Positions 41,016 to 49,612 of a stretch of DNA of 64,000 nucleotides are shown piece after piece. The notes below the pieces were generated by a model, which saw nothing but the letters and a program-made list of their open reading frames with translations, was not told the origin of the DNA and did no database searches. The translations under genes were made by a program, and so were the position numbers. Positions within the stretch are counted from its first letter, which is position 1; each line of letters opens with the position of its first letter. This DNA comes from JANNMJ01 sp031426455 (lineage in GTDB: Bacteria > Bacteroidota > Bacteroidia > Cytophagales > Hymenobacteraceae). Location: the NCBI GenBank assembly GCA_031426455.1, contig JANPLI010000181.1, positions 1 to 64,000 of the forward strand, read 5' to 3'.

Positions 41016-42689
41016 CTACTCCACCACCAGCCGCCGGGTTTGGGCGCCAGCGCGCACCAGGTAGAGGCCGGCGGGCAGGCCGCTGACGTCCAAGGTGGCA
41101 GCGCCGTGCGTCATCGGTACGGTTCGTACTTCGCGGCCGAGCGCATCCAGCAGGTGGGCGGCTTTGGTGCCCGTGGCGCCGGTTAGCTGCACGGTGTGGT
41201 GAGCGGGGTTGGGGGCGAGGGTGAAGGCAGCGGTAGCAACCGTGACGGGCGTAGCGAGCAGGCGCGCATCCAGTTGCGCCACGAACGAGGCGGCCACCAA
41301 CGGCGGGTTTGGGTTGGAAAGGGCAATCGGGCCAAAACGGATGCCGGTACCGAAAAAATAGCCCGCTACCGCCAGCGCACCCGTTGGACTCAGACTCAGC
41401 CCCTTGCTTTGGTCAATGTTATCGCCGCCCGCGCTGATAGCCGCTTGCCATACCCCGCCCGCCGACAGGCGGGCCACGAACAGATCGCCCAGCCCGCCGT
41501 CGCCGGTGAGGGTGGTGTTGCCGAAGCGCAGCGGCACGCTGGCGTAGCTCCCGGCCACGAACACCTGCCCGGCGCTGTCCACGGCGAGGGCTTCGCCCGA
41601 GGCGTTGCCCGCTCCATCGGCGCCGGTAACCCAGGCCCAGGTGCCGACGGGGGTCAGTTTGGCCACGAAGAGGCTGCCTTGGTTCCGCTGGTTCACGCCG
41701 GTAAGCGGGGCGAGGGGGGCGAAATAGACCGAGTCCTGAAAGTGGCCGGTGAGCAGCACGTTGCCCGCCCCATCGGCCGCAGCAGCCGTAAAACGCACGT
41801 CCGAAGGGCCACTCGCGCTGGCCGCCGTCATCCACGTGCCGGTCGGCGAGAGGCGAGTCACGTAGGCCGGGCGCCCCCGGCCCCTGAGTGCTTGGGCGCC
41901 AAACTGGGCCGTCCCAGCGTAGGTCCCGGCCAGCCACACGAAGCCGGCACGATCCACGGCCACCGCAATGCCCCATACTTCTGCCGGGCCGCCCTCGTTT
42001 TTAGCCCAGAGCCAGGCGCCGGTTGGCGAAAGCTTCGCCACGAAGGCATCGCCATAACCGGCGTTGTGCAGGCGAAAGGGGCCGCAACGGACCGAACAGC
42101 TGTCGTGATTCGCCTTGGCATAACTGCCTGCTACCAGCACATTGCCGCCGCCATCCACGGCAATGCCGGTAATAGTAGAAAGAACGGCTGCGCGCTCCGT
42201 AGCCACCGGCACAGCCCAGAGCCAGGCCCCGGCCGGCGAAAGCTTTGCCACGAATGCCGTCTGGTACCGGTGGCTAATCAGGGTGATGGAGCCGAGCACC
42301 ATGGTATCCTGGAAATAACCTGCTACCAGCACGTTGCCAACCGCGTCGGTGGCGACCGCCTGGGCCCTGGTTTCGTGGCGAGGGGAAGTGTTGGGCGTAA
42401 CGCTCCGTGAGCCAGCCTGGACCGCCCACAGGAATTGCCCTGCCGGGTTGAGCTTGGCAACCAGCACCTGGTTATCGTTGCCGTAGGTGCGCAACGTGAT
42501 CGCGCCGAAGGTGGCGGAGTCGTGCAGGGTTCCCGCCACCAGTACATTACCGGCAAAATCAGTGGCGGTGGCGGCGTAGAAGGCGTGAGTAGGCCTGCTC
42601 GCCCACGCCCAACGCTGCGCCCGTGCCGAAACCCCACTCAACAAAACCACCAGCAGCAACCACAGTCGCCAAACGAAGAAGTTTTTCAT
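41016..42689 (-). CDS. Secreted T9SS cargo protein with SBBP-type beta-propeller repeats
   Basis: A 557-residue secreted protein. Signal peptide MKNFFVWRLWLLLVVLL ... ARAQ. The body is a series of about eight repeats of the form GNVLVAGxYxDT ... FVAKLSPAGAWLWAV, typical of SBBP beta-propellers. The end is a T9SS type A sorting domain (FTLAPNPAHHTVQLTG, LGREVRTVPM, GLYLVRAGAQTRRLVVE). It shares the blade sequence style with the N-terminal half of the large cargo protein at 27.8-30.6 kb. Probably surface exposed; no enzyme motif. Confidence 0.88.
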   Translation of the reverse strand: MKNFFVWRLWLLLVVLLSGVSARAQRWAWASRPTHAFYAATATDFAGNVLVAGTLHDSATFGAITLRTYGNDNQVLVAKLNPAGQFLWAVQAGSRSVTPNTSPRHETRAQAVATDAVGNVLVAGYFQDTMVLGSITLISHRYQTAFVAKLSPAGAWLWAVPVATERAAVLSTITGIAVDGGGNVLVAGSYAKANHDSCSVRCGPFRLHNAGYGDAFVAKLSPTGAWLWAKNEGGPAEVWGIAVAVDRAGFVWLAGTYAGTAQFGAQALRGRGRPAYVTRLSPTGTWMTAASASGPSDVRFTAAAADGAGNVLLTGHFQDSVYFAPLAPLTGVNQRNQGSLFVAKLTPVGTWAWVTGADGAGNASGEALAVDSAGQVFVAGSYASVPLRFGNTTLTGDGGLGDLFVARLSAGGVWQAAISAGGDNIDQSKGLSLSPTGALAVAGYFFGTGIRFGPIALSNPNPPLVAASFVAQLDARLLATPVTVATAAFTLAPNPAHHTVQLTGATGTKAAHLLDALGREVRTVPMTHGAATLDVSGLPAGLYLVRAGAQTRRLVVE

Positions 42690-42741
42690 AAAACAAGCTT
42701 GAATCTGTCGGCAAGATAGAGCCGCCCCCGCTGGCCGGCCC

Positions 42742-42846
42742 GTCCCGAACGAGCACTTCCGCGCTGACGGCAGACCCCGCCCGGTCCCGGACAAGCCTTA
42801 CCGTGATGACGGCAGACCTCGTCCGACACCAGCTTCGCGGCTGGGG
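42742..42846. repeat. 42-bp tandem repeat, two units plus part of a third
   Basis: Unit 1 starts GTCCCGAACGAGC at 42742, unit 2 GTCCCGGACAAGC at 42784, and a partial third copy runs from 42826. The shared core is TGACGGCAGACC(C/T)CG(C/T)CCG. It lies in the 243-base gap between divergent genes. 42 is also a multiple of 7, though the heptamers within a unit are not alike. Confidence 0.75.
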
Positions 42847-42933
42847 TAGCGTCGGCGCGGCATCGGTTTAGGCGGCGGCAACGTACAAGGCCCGTCCGGC
42901 GGTGCCGGGCCTTACGTTTCCCCCCTCCCCCGA

Positions 42934-43341
42934 ATGCAATTCCGATTCCTCGGCCTGGCCGCCCTCAGTGGCCTGCTGGCGCTTACGGCCCCCGCCGCCT
43001 TTGCCCAAACGACGCCCGAAAACACGTCGCCCAGCGTGCCGCCGCCGCCCGCCCCGGACCCCCAGCAGCAGTACGACGCGCAAAAACAGGTGTACAATCA
43101 GCAGCGCGATGCCAGCAACCAGGCGGCCTCGTCGGCCGATAAAACCGCCGACCAGCTCAAAGATCAGAAGCAGGCAATCCGGCAGCAGGAGCGCGATATG
43201 AAAGCGCAGAAGAGCCAGATGCGCGACCAGAAACGGCAGCTCAAGGAACAGAGCCGCGCGGCCAAAGAGGCGAAGCAGAAGGAGCGCGAAGAAAAGAAGC
43301 GCCTGCGGGCCGACCGGAAAGCCGCCAAGGCGGCGCGGTAG
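42934..43341 (+). CDS. Small exported coiled-coil protein, Lys/Glu/Gln-rich
   Basis: 135 residues: signal peptide (MQFRFLGLAALSGLLAL ... AFAQ), a Pro-rich spacer (SVPPPPAPDPQQ) and then a long charged helix from about residue 50 to the end (DQLKDQKQAIRQQERDMKAQ, EAKQKEREEKKRLRADR). Almost certainly a coiled coil. No family recognised; it resembles small periplasmic structural proteins. Confidence 0.75.
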   Translation: MQFRFLGLAALSGLLALTAPAAFAQTTPENTSPSVPPPPAPDPQQQYDAQKQVYNQQRDASNQAASSADKTADQLKDQKQAIRQQERDMKAQKSQMRDQKRQLKEQSRAAKEAKQKEREEKKRLRADRKAAKAAR

Positions 43342-43370
43342 GCAGCCGTTGGCCCCTGCCCCGGTGCCCC

Positions 43371-43928
43371 TTACCGAATCAGCGTCACCTCGTTGGTGGT
43401 GATGGTGTTGGAACGGTTTCCGGCGCGGTCGGCAATGGCGACTTCAAAGCGCAGCACATCGCCCACGGCCAGGGTTTCGCGGACCCCGTCGATGGTGCCG
43501 GCCGGCGCCCCGCCCAGGCTCAGCAATAACCGGTACGTGAGCGTGCCCCGGAGCGGGGCGGCCTTCTTGCTGTCAGCGGGATCGAGCCGGGCGAAGGCGC
43601 CGTAAAAATTGCCCGGCGTCGGGGGCGTCAGGGAAGGGGGAATGATCTCGCGGAAGGTCGTACCCTTGCGCTTATAGAGCTTCAGAAAGTAGTTCTGGGG
43701 CGCCGCCGCCTGATTGGGCAGGTTGCCGAGGTCGCCGTCGCCATCGCGCCAGTCGATGGTGATCACCACCGAATCGAGTAACGCCCCCCCCGCCGCCCGG
43801 CCCGCCGCCACGCGCACGTTGTTGGGCGCGATTTCCGGGGTGGTCGAGTAATTCGGCGTCAGTTGGCAGGCGCCCAGCACCAGGGCCAGGGCGGCAGGCA
43901 GCACCCGTTGCGGGCGAGCAGATAGCAT
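43371..43928 (-). CDS. Lipoprotein of unknown function with immunoglobulin-like fold
   Basis: 185 residues with a lipoprotein signal (MLSARPQRVLPAALALVLGAC; Cys near 21). The mature part has DSVVITIDWRDGDGDLGN, a segment recurring in Bacteroidota lipoproteins, and ends DVLRFEVAIADRAGNRSNT followed by TNEVTLIR, in the style of a beta-sandwich. An upstream ATG at 43949 would add seven residues. Convergent with the small coiled-coil gene. No function can be inferred. Confidence 0.75.
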   Translation of the reverse strand: MLSARPQRVLPAALALVLGACQLTPNYSTTPEIAPNNVRVAAGRAAGGALLDSVVITIDWRDGDGDLGNLPNQAAAPQNYFLKLYKRKGTTFREIIPPSLTPPTPGNFYGAFARLDPADSKKAAPLRGTLTYRLLLSLGGAPAGTIDGVRETLAVGDVLRFEVAIADRAGNRSNTITTNEVTLIR

Positions 43929-44094
43929 AACGGAAAGCAACGAAAGCATCAGCGGCGGAGGATCAGGGGGCGTCAAGCGGCACCGTAAAGGTAACGGCCC
44001 CCGAAAACGCGCGGGCGGGGGCGCTGGTTCGGCGGCAAGCCCCACCTAACGCCCAAGCCCCAACGCCTGATAAGCCCCAACCCCGGCCCGGCCG

Positions 44095-44102
44095 TTTCTT
44101 TG
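44095..44102 (+). promoter_or_regulatory. Putative -7 element of the GH31 gene
   Basis: TTTCTTTG, seven bases before the ATG at 44110. The same octamer, preceded by CGGCCG, sits six bases before yicC (12388-12395). Confidence 0.35.
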
Positions 44103-44109
44103 CTGCCTG

Positions 44110-46935
44110 ATGCCGCATCTTTCCGTTCGTTCCTGGCTCCTGCTCGGCCTACTGGCCGGGTTGCCGCTTTCCACCGCCCGCGCCCAGTGGGCCGGCGATT
44201 CGCGCTTCCGCGATTTTTCCGCGCGCCCGGCCGTGCCGCTGGCCCCCGCCGCGCCGCTGGTAGGCGCCTATCGCTCGCACACCTACGCCGATTACGACGG
44301 CGCGCTCACCATCCGGACGGCCACCGGCGCCACCGTCCGGGTGCGCCCCTGGGCGGCGGGCGTGGTGCGGGTAGAAGTGTACCCGGACGGCCAGGCCGTG
44401 CGCCCCGATTCGAGTTTCAGCGTGGTGCAGCCCAATGCGCCCAACCTGGTGGCCGACACCTACTCGACGATGGCCACGCTGGAAGTGGTGCTGCGCGACG
44501 GCCTGCGCGTCAGCATCCGCAAAGAACCCGTACTGCGCCTCACCTTCCTGACCGCTGCTGGCGACACGCTGCTGACCGAAACCACGCCCGGCGCGACCCG
44601 CCGCCCGGCGGGTTCCGTTGCCGCAGCCCCGGAGCTGGGTTTCGGCTTCCGCCTCACGCCCACCGAACACCTGTACGGCACGGGGGCGCGGGCCATCCCT
44701 ACTGACCGGCGCGGGCGGCGGCTCCGGCTCTACAACGAAGCCCACTACTCGTACCAGAACGGCGAGTCCACGCTCAACGTCGCGCTGCCGGTCGTCATTT
44801 CCTCCCGCGGCTACGGCCTGTTCGTGGACAACCACACGGCCGGCTACTTCGACCTCGGCGCCGCCAACCCCACCGAGCTCCGCTACGGCGGCGAGGAGCT
44901 GAATCAGTTGGCGTACTACCTCGTCACGGGCCCAAGCTATCAGCAGGTGCTGAGCCGCTATACGGCCCTCACCGGCCGTCAGCCGCTGCCACCGCGCTGG
45001 GCGCTGGGCTTGATTCAGAGCCGCTTCGGCTACAAGACGCAGGCGGAAATGCTGACCGTGGCCCGCCGGATGCGCGCCGCCGGCTTTCCGCTCGACGGCC
45101 TCGTGCTGGACCTCTACTGGTTCGGTACCACCAAAGACCAGGGCAACCTAAGCTGGCAACGCGACTCGTTCCCAGACCCACCCCGGATGATGCGCGAGCT
45201 CCAGGCCACCGGCGTAAATACGGTGCTGATTTCGGAGCCCTACGTGATGCGGGCGTCCACCAACGACGCCTTCGTTCGCCGCAATGGCCTGGTGGGGACC
45301 GATTCCGCCGGGCGCCCTTTTACGGTCAGCTCGTTCTGGGCGGGGCCGGCCTCGCTGCTCGATATGTTCAAGCCCGCTACCGATGCGTGGCTCTGGAAGT
45401 CGTACAAAACCCGCATCGAAGAAGGCGCCAATGGCTTCTGGAGCGACCTCGGCGAGCCGGAAAACCATCCCATCGAAATCCGCCACCGGCTGGGCTATAC
45501 CCGGCGCGTCCATAATGCCTACGGAATGGCTTGGGCGCAGATTTACGCCAAGCATTTCGCCACCGAATACCCCGACCGGCGCCTCTTCAACCTGGCCCGC
45601 TCTGGCTGGGCCGGGATGCAGCGCCTGAGCGTGTTTCCGTGGTCCGGCGACATTCACCGCTCGTGGTCGGGTTTCCAGGCGCAGGTTCCGATTATGCTCG
45701 GAATGGCGATGAGCGGCGTCGGCTACGCCCACTCTGACGCGGGCGGGTTCTGCGTCGGCCCGCAGGACAACGAGCTGTACGTCCGCTGGTTGCAGCACGC
45801 GGCGCTTTCGCCCATCCTCCGCCCGCACGGCGAAGGCGTGCCGCCGGAACCGTATTTCTACGCTGACCCGTACCGCACGGCCGTCCGCGAAGCCGCCCGT
45901 GAACGCTACCGCCTGCTGCCGTATCTCTACGCGTTGGCGTGGCAAAACTCCACCAAAGGCACCCCGCTGGTGCGCCCGCTGGGCTTCGACGACCCTACGG
46001 ATCCCGTCCTGGCCCACGCCGACGATGCCTATTTCCTCGGCCCCGACCTGCTCGTGGCGCCCGTGCTGAACCCCGGCCAGCGCCGCCGCGCCGTGACGCT
46101 GCCAACCGGCCGCTGGTTCGACTTCCGCACCGGCACCCTCGTCAGCGCGCGGGGCCGCGAAACCGTGACCGTGCCCGCGCCCCTGGCTCATACGCCGCTG
46201 CTGGCCCGCGCCAACGCCGTGGTGCCCACGGTGCGCAAAGCCCTGACCAGCACCGCTGACTATTCACCCGCCGACACGATCACGCTCCGCGTCTTCGCCG
46301 ACCCCGCCGCGCCCGGCCAGACGTTCACCCTGTACGATGACGATGGCCACGATGCCCGCGCGCTCAGCAAAGGCACGTTTCAAACCCTGACTGCTACTAC
46401 CCGCCCGCTACCCGACGGCCGCGTCGAACTACTACTCACGCCCGGTGCGGCCGGGCTACCGGCAGGGGCCAAACGGCGGCTCGTGGTGCAGGTGCCCACC
46501 GCGCGGCGCGCCCGTATCGAACCAGCGGGCAGTGCGTCCGGCAAAGGAATGCAGCCCCAGGGCGGCACCGGCCCGTTGGAAATGCCGTGGCCCACGGCGC
46601 CCGTCGTGCTCCTTATCAGCGGGTTCGATCAGCAGACGGCGCCGCCCGCCGAAACGCCCGTCGCCGTGCTGGGTGCCCCCGATAACTACGCCCGCCTGGC
46701 CGCCGATATGGCAACCATCAACCTGCCGCTGACCCGCACGATGCCCGGCGAGACCATGATCACGCTCCGCAACGCCCGCAATGAGGTTGTCCGGACGCTG
46801 CGCGCCCAACAGGCTGCCGGCGCCCAGCAACTCACCTGGGACGGTCGCGACGGCGCCGGCCGCAATCTGCCCGCCGGGTTCTACTTCGCGGCGCTTGATG
46901 GACAGGTGGTGCGCATTGCCAAGCTGCGGGAGTAA
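44110..46935 (+). CDS. Exported GH31 family alpha-glycosidase
   Basis: A 941-residue periplasmic or secreted glycosidase, probably alpha-glucosidase or alpha-xylosidase. Signal peptide MPHLSVRSWLLLGLLAG ... ARAQ; N-terminal beta-sandwich (about 40-290); catalytic barrel with nucleophile D446 (FWSDLGEPE) and acid/base D514 (FPWSGDIHRSW); then beta domains including a DUF5110-like region (RVFADPAAPGQTFTLYDDD). Unusually, the last 65 residues form a FlgD-like Ig module (MITLRNARNEVVRTL ... NLPAGFYFAALDG) ending VVRIAKLRE, close in form to a T9SS sorting domain, so export by T9SS is possible. The exact substrate cannot be read from the motifs. Confidence 0.9.
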   Translation: MPHLSVRSWLLLGLLAGLPLSTARAQWAGDSRFRDFSARPAVPLAPAAPLVGAYRSHTYADYDGALTIRTATGATVRVRPWAAGVVRVEVYPDGQAVRPDSSFSVVQPNAPNLVADTYSTMATLEVVLRDGLRVSIRKEPVLRLTFLTAAGDTLLTETTPGATRRPAGSVAAAPELGFGFRLTPTEHLYGTGARAIPTDRRGRRLRLYNEAHYSYQNGESTLNVALPVVISSRGYGLFVDNHTAGYFDLGAANPTELRYGGEELNQLAYYLVTGPSYQQVLSRYTALTGRQPLPPRWALGLIQSRFGYKTQAEMLTVARRMRAAGFPLDGLVLDLYWFGTTKDQGNLSWQRDSFPDPPRMMRELQATGVNTVLISEPYVMRASTNDAFVRRNGLVGTDSAGRPFTVSSFWAGPASLLDMFKPATDAWLWKSYKTRIEEGANGFWSDLGEPENHPIEIRHRLGYTRRVHNAYGMAWAQIYAKHFATEYPDRRLFNLARSGWAGMQRLSVFPWSGDIHRSWSGFQAQVPIMLGMAMSGVGYAHSDAGGFCVGPQDNELYVRWLQHAALSPILRPHGEGVPPEPYFYADPYRTAVREAARERYRLLPYLYALAWQNSTKGTPLVRPLGFDDPTDPVLAHADDAYFLGPDLLVAPVLNPGQRRRAVTLPTGRWFDFRTGTLVSARGRETVTVPAPLAHTPLLARANAVVPTVRKALTSTADYSPADTITLRVFADPAAPGQTFTLYDDDGHDARALSKGTFQTLTATTRPLPDGRVELLLTPGAAGLPAGAKRRLVVQVPTARRARIEPAGSASGKGMQPQGGTGPLEMPWPTAPVVLLISGFDQQTAPPAETPVAVLGAPDNYARLAADMATINLPLTRTMPGETMITLRNARNEVVRTLRAQQAAGAQQLTWDGRDGAGRNLPAGFYFAALDGQVVRIAKLRE

Positions 46936-46956
46936 CGCCGCTCAAGCCGCTACTCC

Positions 46957-47277
46957 CTATCGCGCGGCCACCAGCGGTAACCCTTTATCAGCACGTTCGG
47001 CCGCCGCCGCCGCCAGTTTGGTCTTGCTGACCAGGCGCCGCTGGAGCAGTGCGGCATCGAGTTCGGGGTCGGAGGGCACCGCCAGAATCTGGCGGCCCAG
47101 CTTCACGGTCGGCTTACGGGCTTTGCCGTCATTTTGCGCTTTCACCCATTCTTCGGCTTTGGGGTGGTCTTCAATGTTGATGTAGGTATGGGGCACGGCC
47201 AACGCCTCCAGGCGGCGAAGCGTCAGTTGGGTATCGTGGCACCAGTCGGCGCCATAAACAGTGGGTTTGATGGGCAT
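46957..47277 (-). CDS. Glutaredoxin-like thioredoxin-fold protein
   Basis: 106 residues. The start MPIKPTVYGADWCHDT carries a WCHDT motif in place of the usual CPYC, so a single active cysteine (Cys13) remains. TYINIEDHPKAEEWVKAQNDGKARKPTVKLG gives the cis-proline region (KPTVKLG); VPSDPELDAAL follows. This is the monothiol glutaredoxin/Mrx1 type. A role in thiol redox control is inferred. The upstream open frame to 47448 overlaps the promoter region of the divergent TonB_C gene and is discarded. Confidence 0.8.
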   Translation of the reverse strand: MPIKPTVYGADWCHDTQLTLRRLEALAVPHTYINIEDHPKAEEWVKAQNDGKARKPTVKLGRQILAVPSDPELDAALLQRRLVSKTKLAAAAAERADKGLPLVAAR

Positions 47278-47360
47278 TGAAGCAGGGGAGGCGGGTTGAA
47301 GGGAAGCCGTTTGGAGGGCTACGAGGTACCGGGCCGGATAGGTTACGTTCGGAAAAACCT

Positions 47361-47368
47361 TATTTTTG
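47361..47368 (+). promoter_or_regulatory. Putative -7 element of the first TonB_C gene
   Basis: TATTTTTG is an exact TAnnTTTG match, 28 bases before the ATG at 47397. The -33 box is not convincing. Confidence 0.5.
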
Positions 47369-47396
47369 CCGTTTGGCTTGATATCCCGGTCCGACA

Positions 47397-48269
47397 ATGC
47401 CCTTTTCTCGCTTGCTGCTGCTCCTGACGTTACTGCTACCCGCCGCAATGGTGTTGGCGCAGGGCACCGTCGATGCCCCGAATCGCCCCGCTGACCTGCG
47501 GATCGTGCTGCCGGACCCGAACCGGATCTATGAAATCGTCACGGAACCGGCCGCGCCGGTCGGCGGCTTGGGCGCCTTCAACGAGTACCTGCTCACGCAC
47601 CTTGTTTACCCCGCCAGTGCCGTGACCGCCCGGGCGGAAGGCGTGGATTCCGTCGAGTTCGTAGTGGAAACCGACGGCACCCTGACCGCCGTGGCGTTGC
47701 GCGGCCCAGGAGTTCACCCGGACCTGGACGCCGAAGCGCTGCGCGTAGTGCGGGCCGCCCCCGCCTGGACGGCGGCCCATCACCGCGGCAATGTCGTACG
47801 CCAGCGCGTGGCCGTCGCCGTCAGGTTTGCCCCGCCCCTGGGGGCGGGCGAGGCGCCGCCTATTGGTGCCCGCCCCGTCGCTACCGCACCAAAAGCCCGT
47901 CGCAACGCCTTCACCGGCAAAGCCTTGGCCCCACCCACGCCGTTAGCGGCGGAGGCCCGCGATGTAGTCGCCGACCAGCCCCCCCGGTATCCGGACGGCC
48001 CTGAGGCGTTCCTGGACTGGATTCGCAACCACCAACGGTACCCCGAAGCAGCCATCGCCCAGCAAGTGGAGGGCGAAGTGCAGGTGGAATGCGTCGTCGA
48101 TACCGATGGAACCTTCAACGACGCCCGGGCACTGACGAAGCTCGGCGCCGGTCTGGAAGAAGAAGCACTGCGGCTGCTCCGCACCTGCCCCGACTGGACC
48201 CCCGCCCGTTATCGCGGCAAGCCCATCCGGGCCTTGACCACCATCACCATTCCTTTTGCCTTGCCCTGA
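47397..48269 (+). CDS. Exported protein with two TonB C-terminal-like domains (copy 1)
   Basis: 290 residues: signal peptide (MPFSRLLLLLTLLLPAAMVLAQ) then two TonB_C-type domains. Domain 1 spans about 48-140 (FNEYLLTHLVYPASAVTARA, SVEFVVETDGTLTAV). Domain 2 spans about 200-288 (WIRNHQRYPEAAIAQQVEG, VQVECVVDTDGTFND, IPFALP). There is no N-terminal membrane anchor or Pro-rich spacer as in a real TonB energy transducer, so it probably does not transmit proton-motive force. Copy 2 follows 75 bases downstream. Such secreted TonB_C proteins are common in Cytophagales; the function is unknown. Confidence 0.85.
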   Translation: MPFSRLLLLLTLLLPAAMVLAQGTVDAPNRPADLRIVLPDPNRIYEIVTEPAAPVGGLGAFNEYLLTHLVYPASAVTARAEGVDSVEFVVETDGTLTAVALRGPGVHPDLDAEALRVVRAAPAWTAAHHRGNVVRQRVAVAVRFAPPLGAGEAPPIGARPVATAPKARRNAFTGKALAPPTPLAAEARDVVADQPPRYPDGPEAFLDWIRNHQRYPEAAIAQQVEGEVQVECVVDTDGTFNDARALTKLGAGLEEEALRLLRTCPDWTPARYRGKPIRALTTITIPFALP

Positions 48270-48344
48270 AGGCACCCTTGGCGGCGGCGCTAACGTATTG
48301 GCTCGATCCCCTTGTGTGTTTACCCCCTTTTTACGTCGTTGCTG

Positions 48345-49223
48345 ATGCTTACCCGCCGCCTGCCCTTATTCGTTGCCGTTGGGTTGCTTGCCTGGGTGGC
48401 AGCGGCGCCTGTTGCTGCTCAGAAAACCGGTAAGCCTCCCAAGCTGGTCGCACCGAAGGAGGACCCCAACGCCGTCTTCGACGCGACCGAAGAGCCCGCT
48501 AACCCGGTTGGGGGCGTCGAGCGCTTCAACGATTACCTGATGGACCACCTGACTTACCCCACCACTGCCCTACAGGCCCAGGTGCAGGGCACGGATACGG
48601 TGGAGTTCATCGTCGAAAAAAACGGCACCCTGACCAATGTGAAGCTCCACAGCCCCGGCTTCGACCCCGCCTGCGATGCCGAAGCCATGCGCGTGGTGCG
48701 CACCGCGCCCAAATGGACGCCCGCGCGCCGCCGGGGTCAGGTGGTACGGATGCGCGTCGTGCTGCCCGTAACGTTTGCCCTGCCCCCCGCACCTACGTCA
48801 GCCCCCACGCTGGGGGCAGCCGGGGCTGCGGGTGCCTCGTCGGCCGCTCCCGTTGCTGGTGGTGGCCCGGCACCGGCAGGTGGCTCTGCCCCCACCGGCG
48901 GCCCGGGAGGGGCCCAGCAGGTGATGCCCGAAAGCGCCGCCACTTACCCCGGCGGCACCGATGCCTTTTTTGCCTGGGTCAAGCAAAATATTCAGTACCC
49001 CGCGGCGGCGAAAGCCCAGAAGCTGGCAGGCAAGGTCAAAGTGGAGTTCATCATTGAGCCGGATGGCTCGCTGACGAATGCCAAAATCCTGAATCACCTC
49101 GGCGGCGGCCTGGAGCAGGAAGCGTTGCGGCTAATCAAGGTGTCGCCCAAGTGGACAGCTGCCGTGTATCAGGGCAAGCCCATCCGCTCGAAAATGGTCC
49201 TGCCGATCATTTTTCAACCCTAA
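48345..49223 (+). CDS. Exported protein with two TonB C-terminal-like domains (copy 2)
   Basis: 292 residues, paralogous to the preceding gene in domain order and motifs: signal peptide (MLTRRLPLFVAVGLLAW ... VAAQ), domain 1 (RFNDYLMDHLTYPTTALQAQ, VEFIVEKNGTLTNVKL), a Gly/Ala/Pro linker (about 165-200), then domain 2 (FFAWVKQNIQYPAAAKAQKL, VEFIIEPDGSLTNAKI, LPIIFQP). ATG 48345 is chosen for its signal peptide. Tandem duplication is plain from matching motifs at matching positions; the linker differs most. Confidence 0.85.
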   Translation: MLTRRLPLFVAVGLLAWVAAAPVAAQKTGKPPKLVAPKEDPNAVFDATEEPANPVGGVERFNDYLMDHLTYPTTALQAQVQGTDTVEFIVEKNGTLTNVKLHSPGFDPACDAEAMRVVRTAPKWTPARRRGQVVRMRVVLPVTFALPPAPTSAPTLGAAGAAGASSAAPVAGGGPAPAGGSAPTGGPGGAQQVMPESAATYPGGTDAFFAWVKQNIQYPAAAKAQKLAGKVKVEFIIEPDGSLTNAKILNHLGGGLEQEALRLIKVSPKWTAAVYQGKPIRSKMVLPIIFQP

Positions 49224-49254
49224 CGCAGTTTCACCGTCGCCGCACGGCCTTTTT

Positions 49255-49332
49255 GTAGAGACGCCTCCGGCTGACTTCTCCTGGCTGGCCTCTTCGCCGC
49301 CACACGGCGTAGAGACGCCTCCTGGCGTCTCT
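49255..49332. repeat. Two copies of GTAGAGACGCCTCC with a hairpin
   Basis: GTAGAGACGCCTCC occurs at 49255-49268 and 49309-49322. The second copy begins a perfect 9-base stem with TCCT loop (49311-49319 with 49324-49332). GTAGAGACGC-type hairpins are familiar as dispersed repeats in Bacteroidota and cyanobacteria; here they follow the second TonB_C gene and may serve as its transcript end. Confidence 0.7.
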
Positions 49333-49355
49333 GGTGCTTTCCCTCCTAACGCAAC

Positions 49356-49387
49356 AAGCCACCCCCCGCAGGAGCGGAGGGTGGCTT
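49356..49387 (-). terminator. Terminator after rpsU (minus strand)
   Basis: A 9-base stem (49356-49364 with 49379-49387) lies 28 bases beyond the rpsU stop. The tail on the minus strand is GTTGCG, so the U run is poor; termination may be partial. Confidence 0.6.
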
Positions 49388-49414
49388 GAAAAGAAGCAAG
49401 GAAGGAGCGGCGGT

Positions 49415-49612
49415 TTAGTTACCGGCTTCTTCGCGCTGTAGGTTCTGCTTGTAAGCGGCCTTCTCGCGCTGCTTTTTAGCCGTCACGGAGGGCTTCTGGA
49501 AGAACGAGCGACGGCGCAGTTGGCGCATCATCCCGGTCTTCTCGAATTTCTTTTTGAAGCGCTTCAGTGCGCGGTCAACAGTTTCGTTGTCTTTGATTTG
49601 AACGACGAGCAT
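49415..49612 (-). CDS. rpsU: Small ribosomal subunit protein bS21
   Basis: The 65-residue protein MLVVQIKDNETVDRALKRFK continues with the basic segment RQLRRRSFFQKPSVTAKKQ and ends KAAYKQNLQREEAGN. Tyr54 is at the position which, in the Flavobacterium ribosome, helps hold the 16S anti-Shine-Dalgarno tail against the 30S subunit, the accepted reason why Bacteroidota initiate without Shine-Dalgarno pairing. ATG 49612 is the family start. The region just before it (GGGTTTTCCTCAGACG) contains no Shine-Dalgarno sequence, whereas rpsU in several Bacteroidota has a strong one. Confidence 0.95.
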   Translation of the reverse strand: MLVVQIKDNETVDRALKRFKKKFEKTGMMRQLRRRSFFQKPSVTAKKQREKAAYKQNLQREEAGN

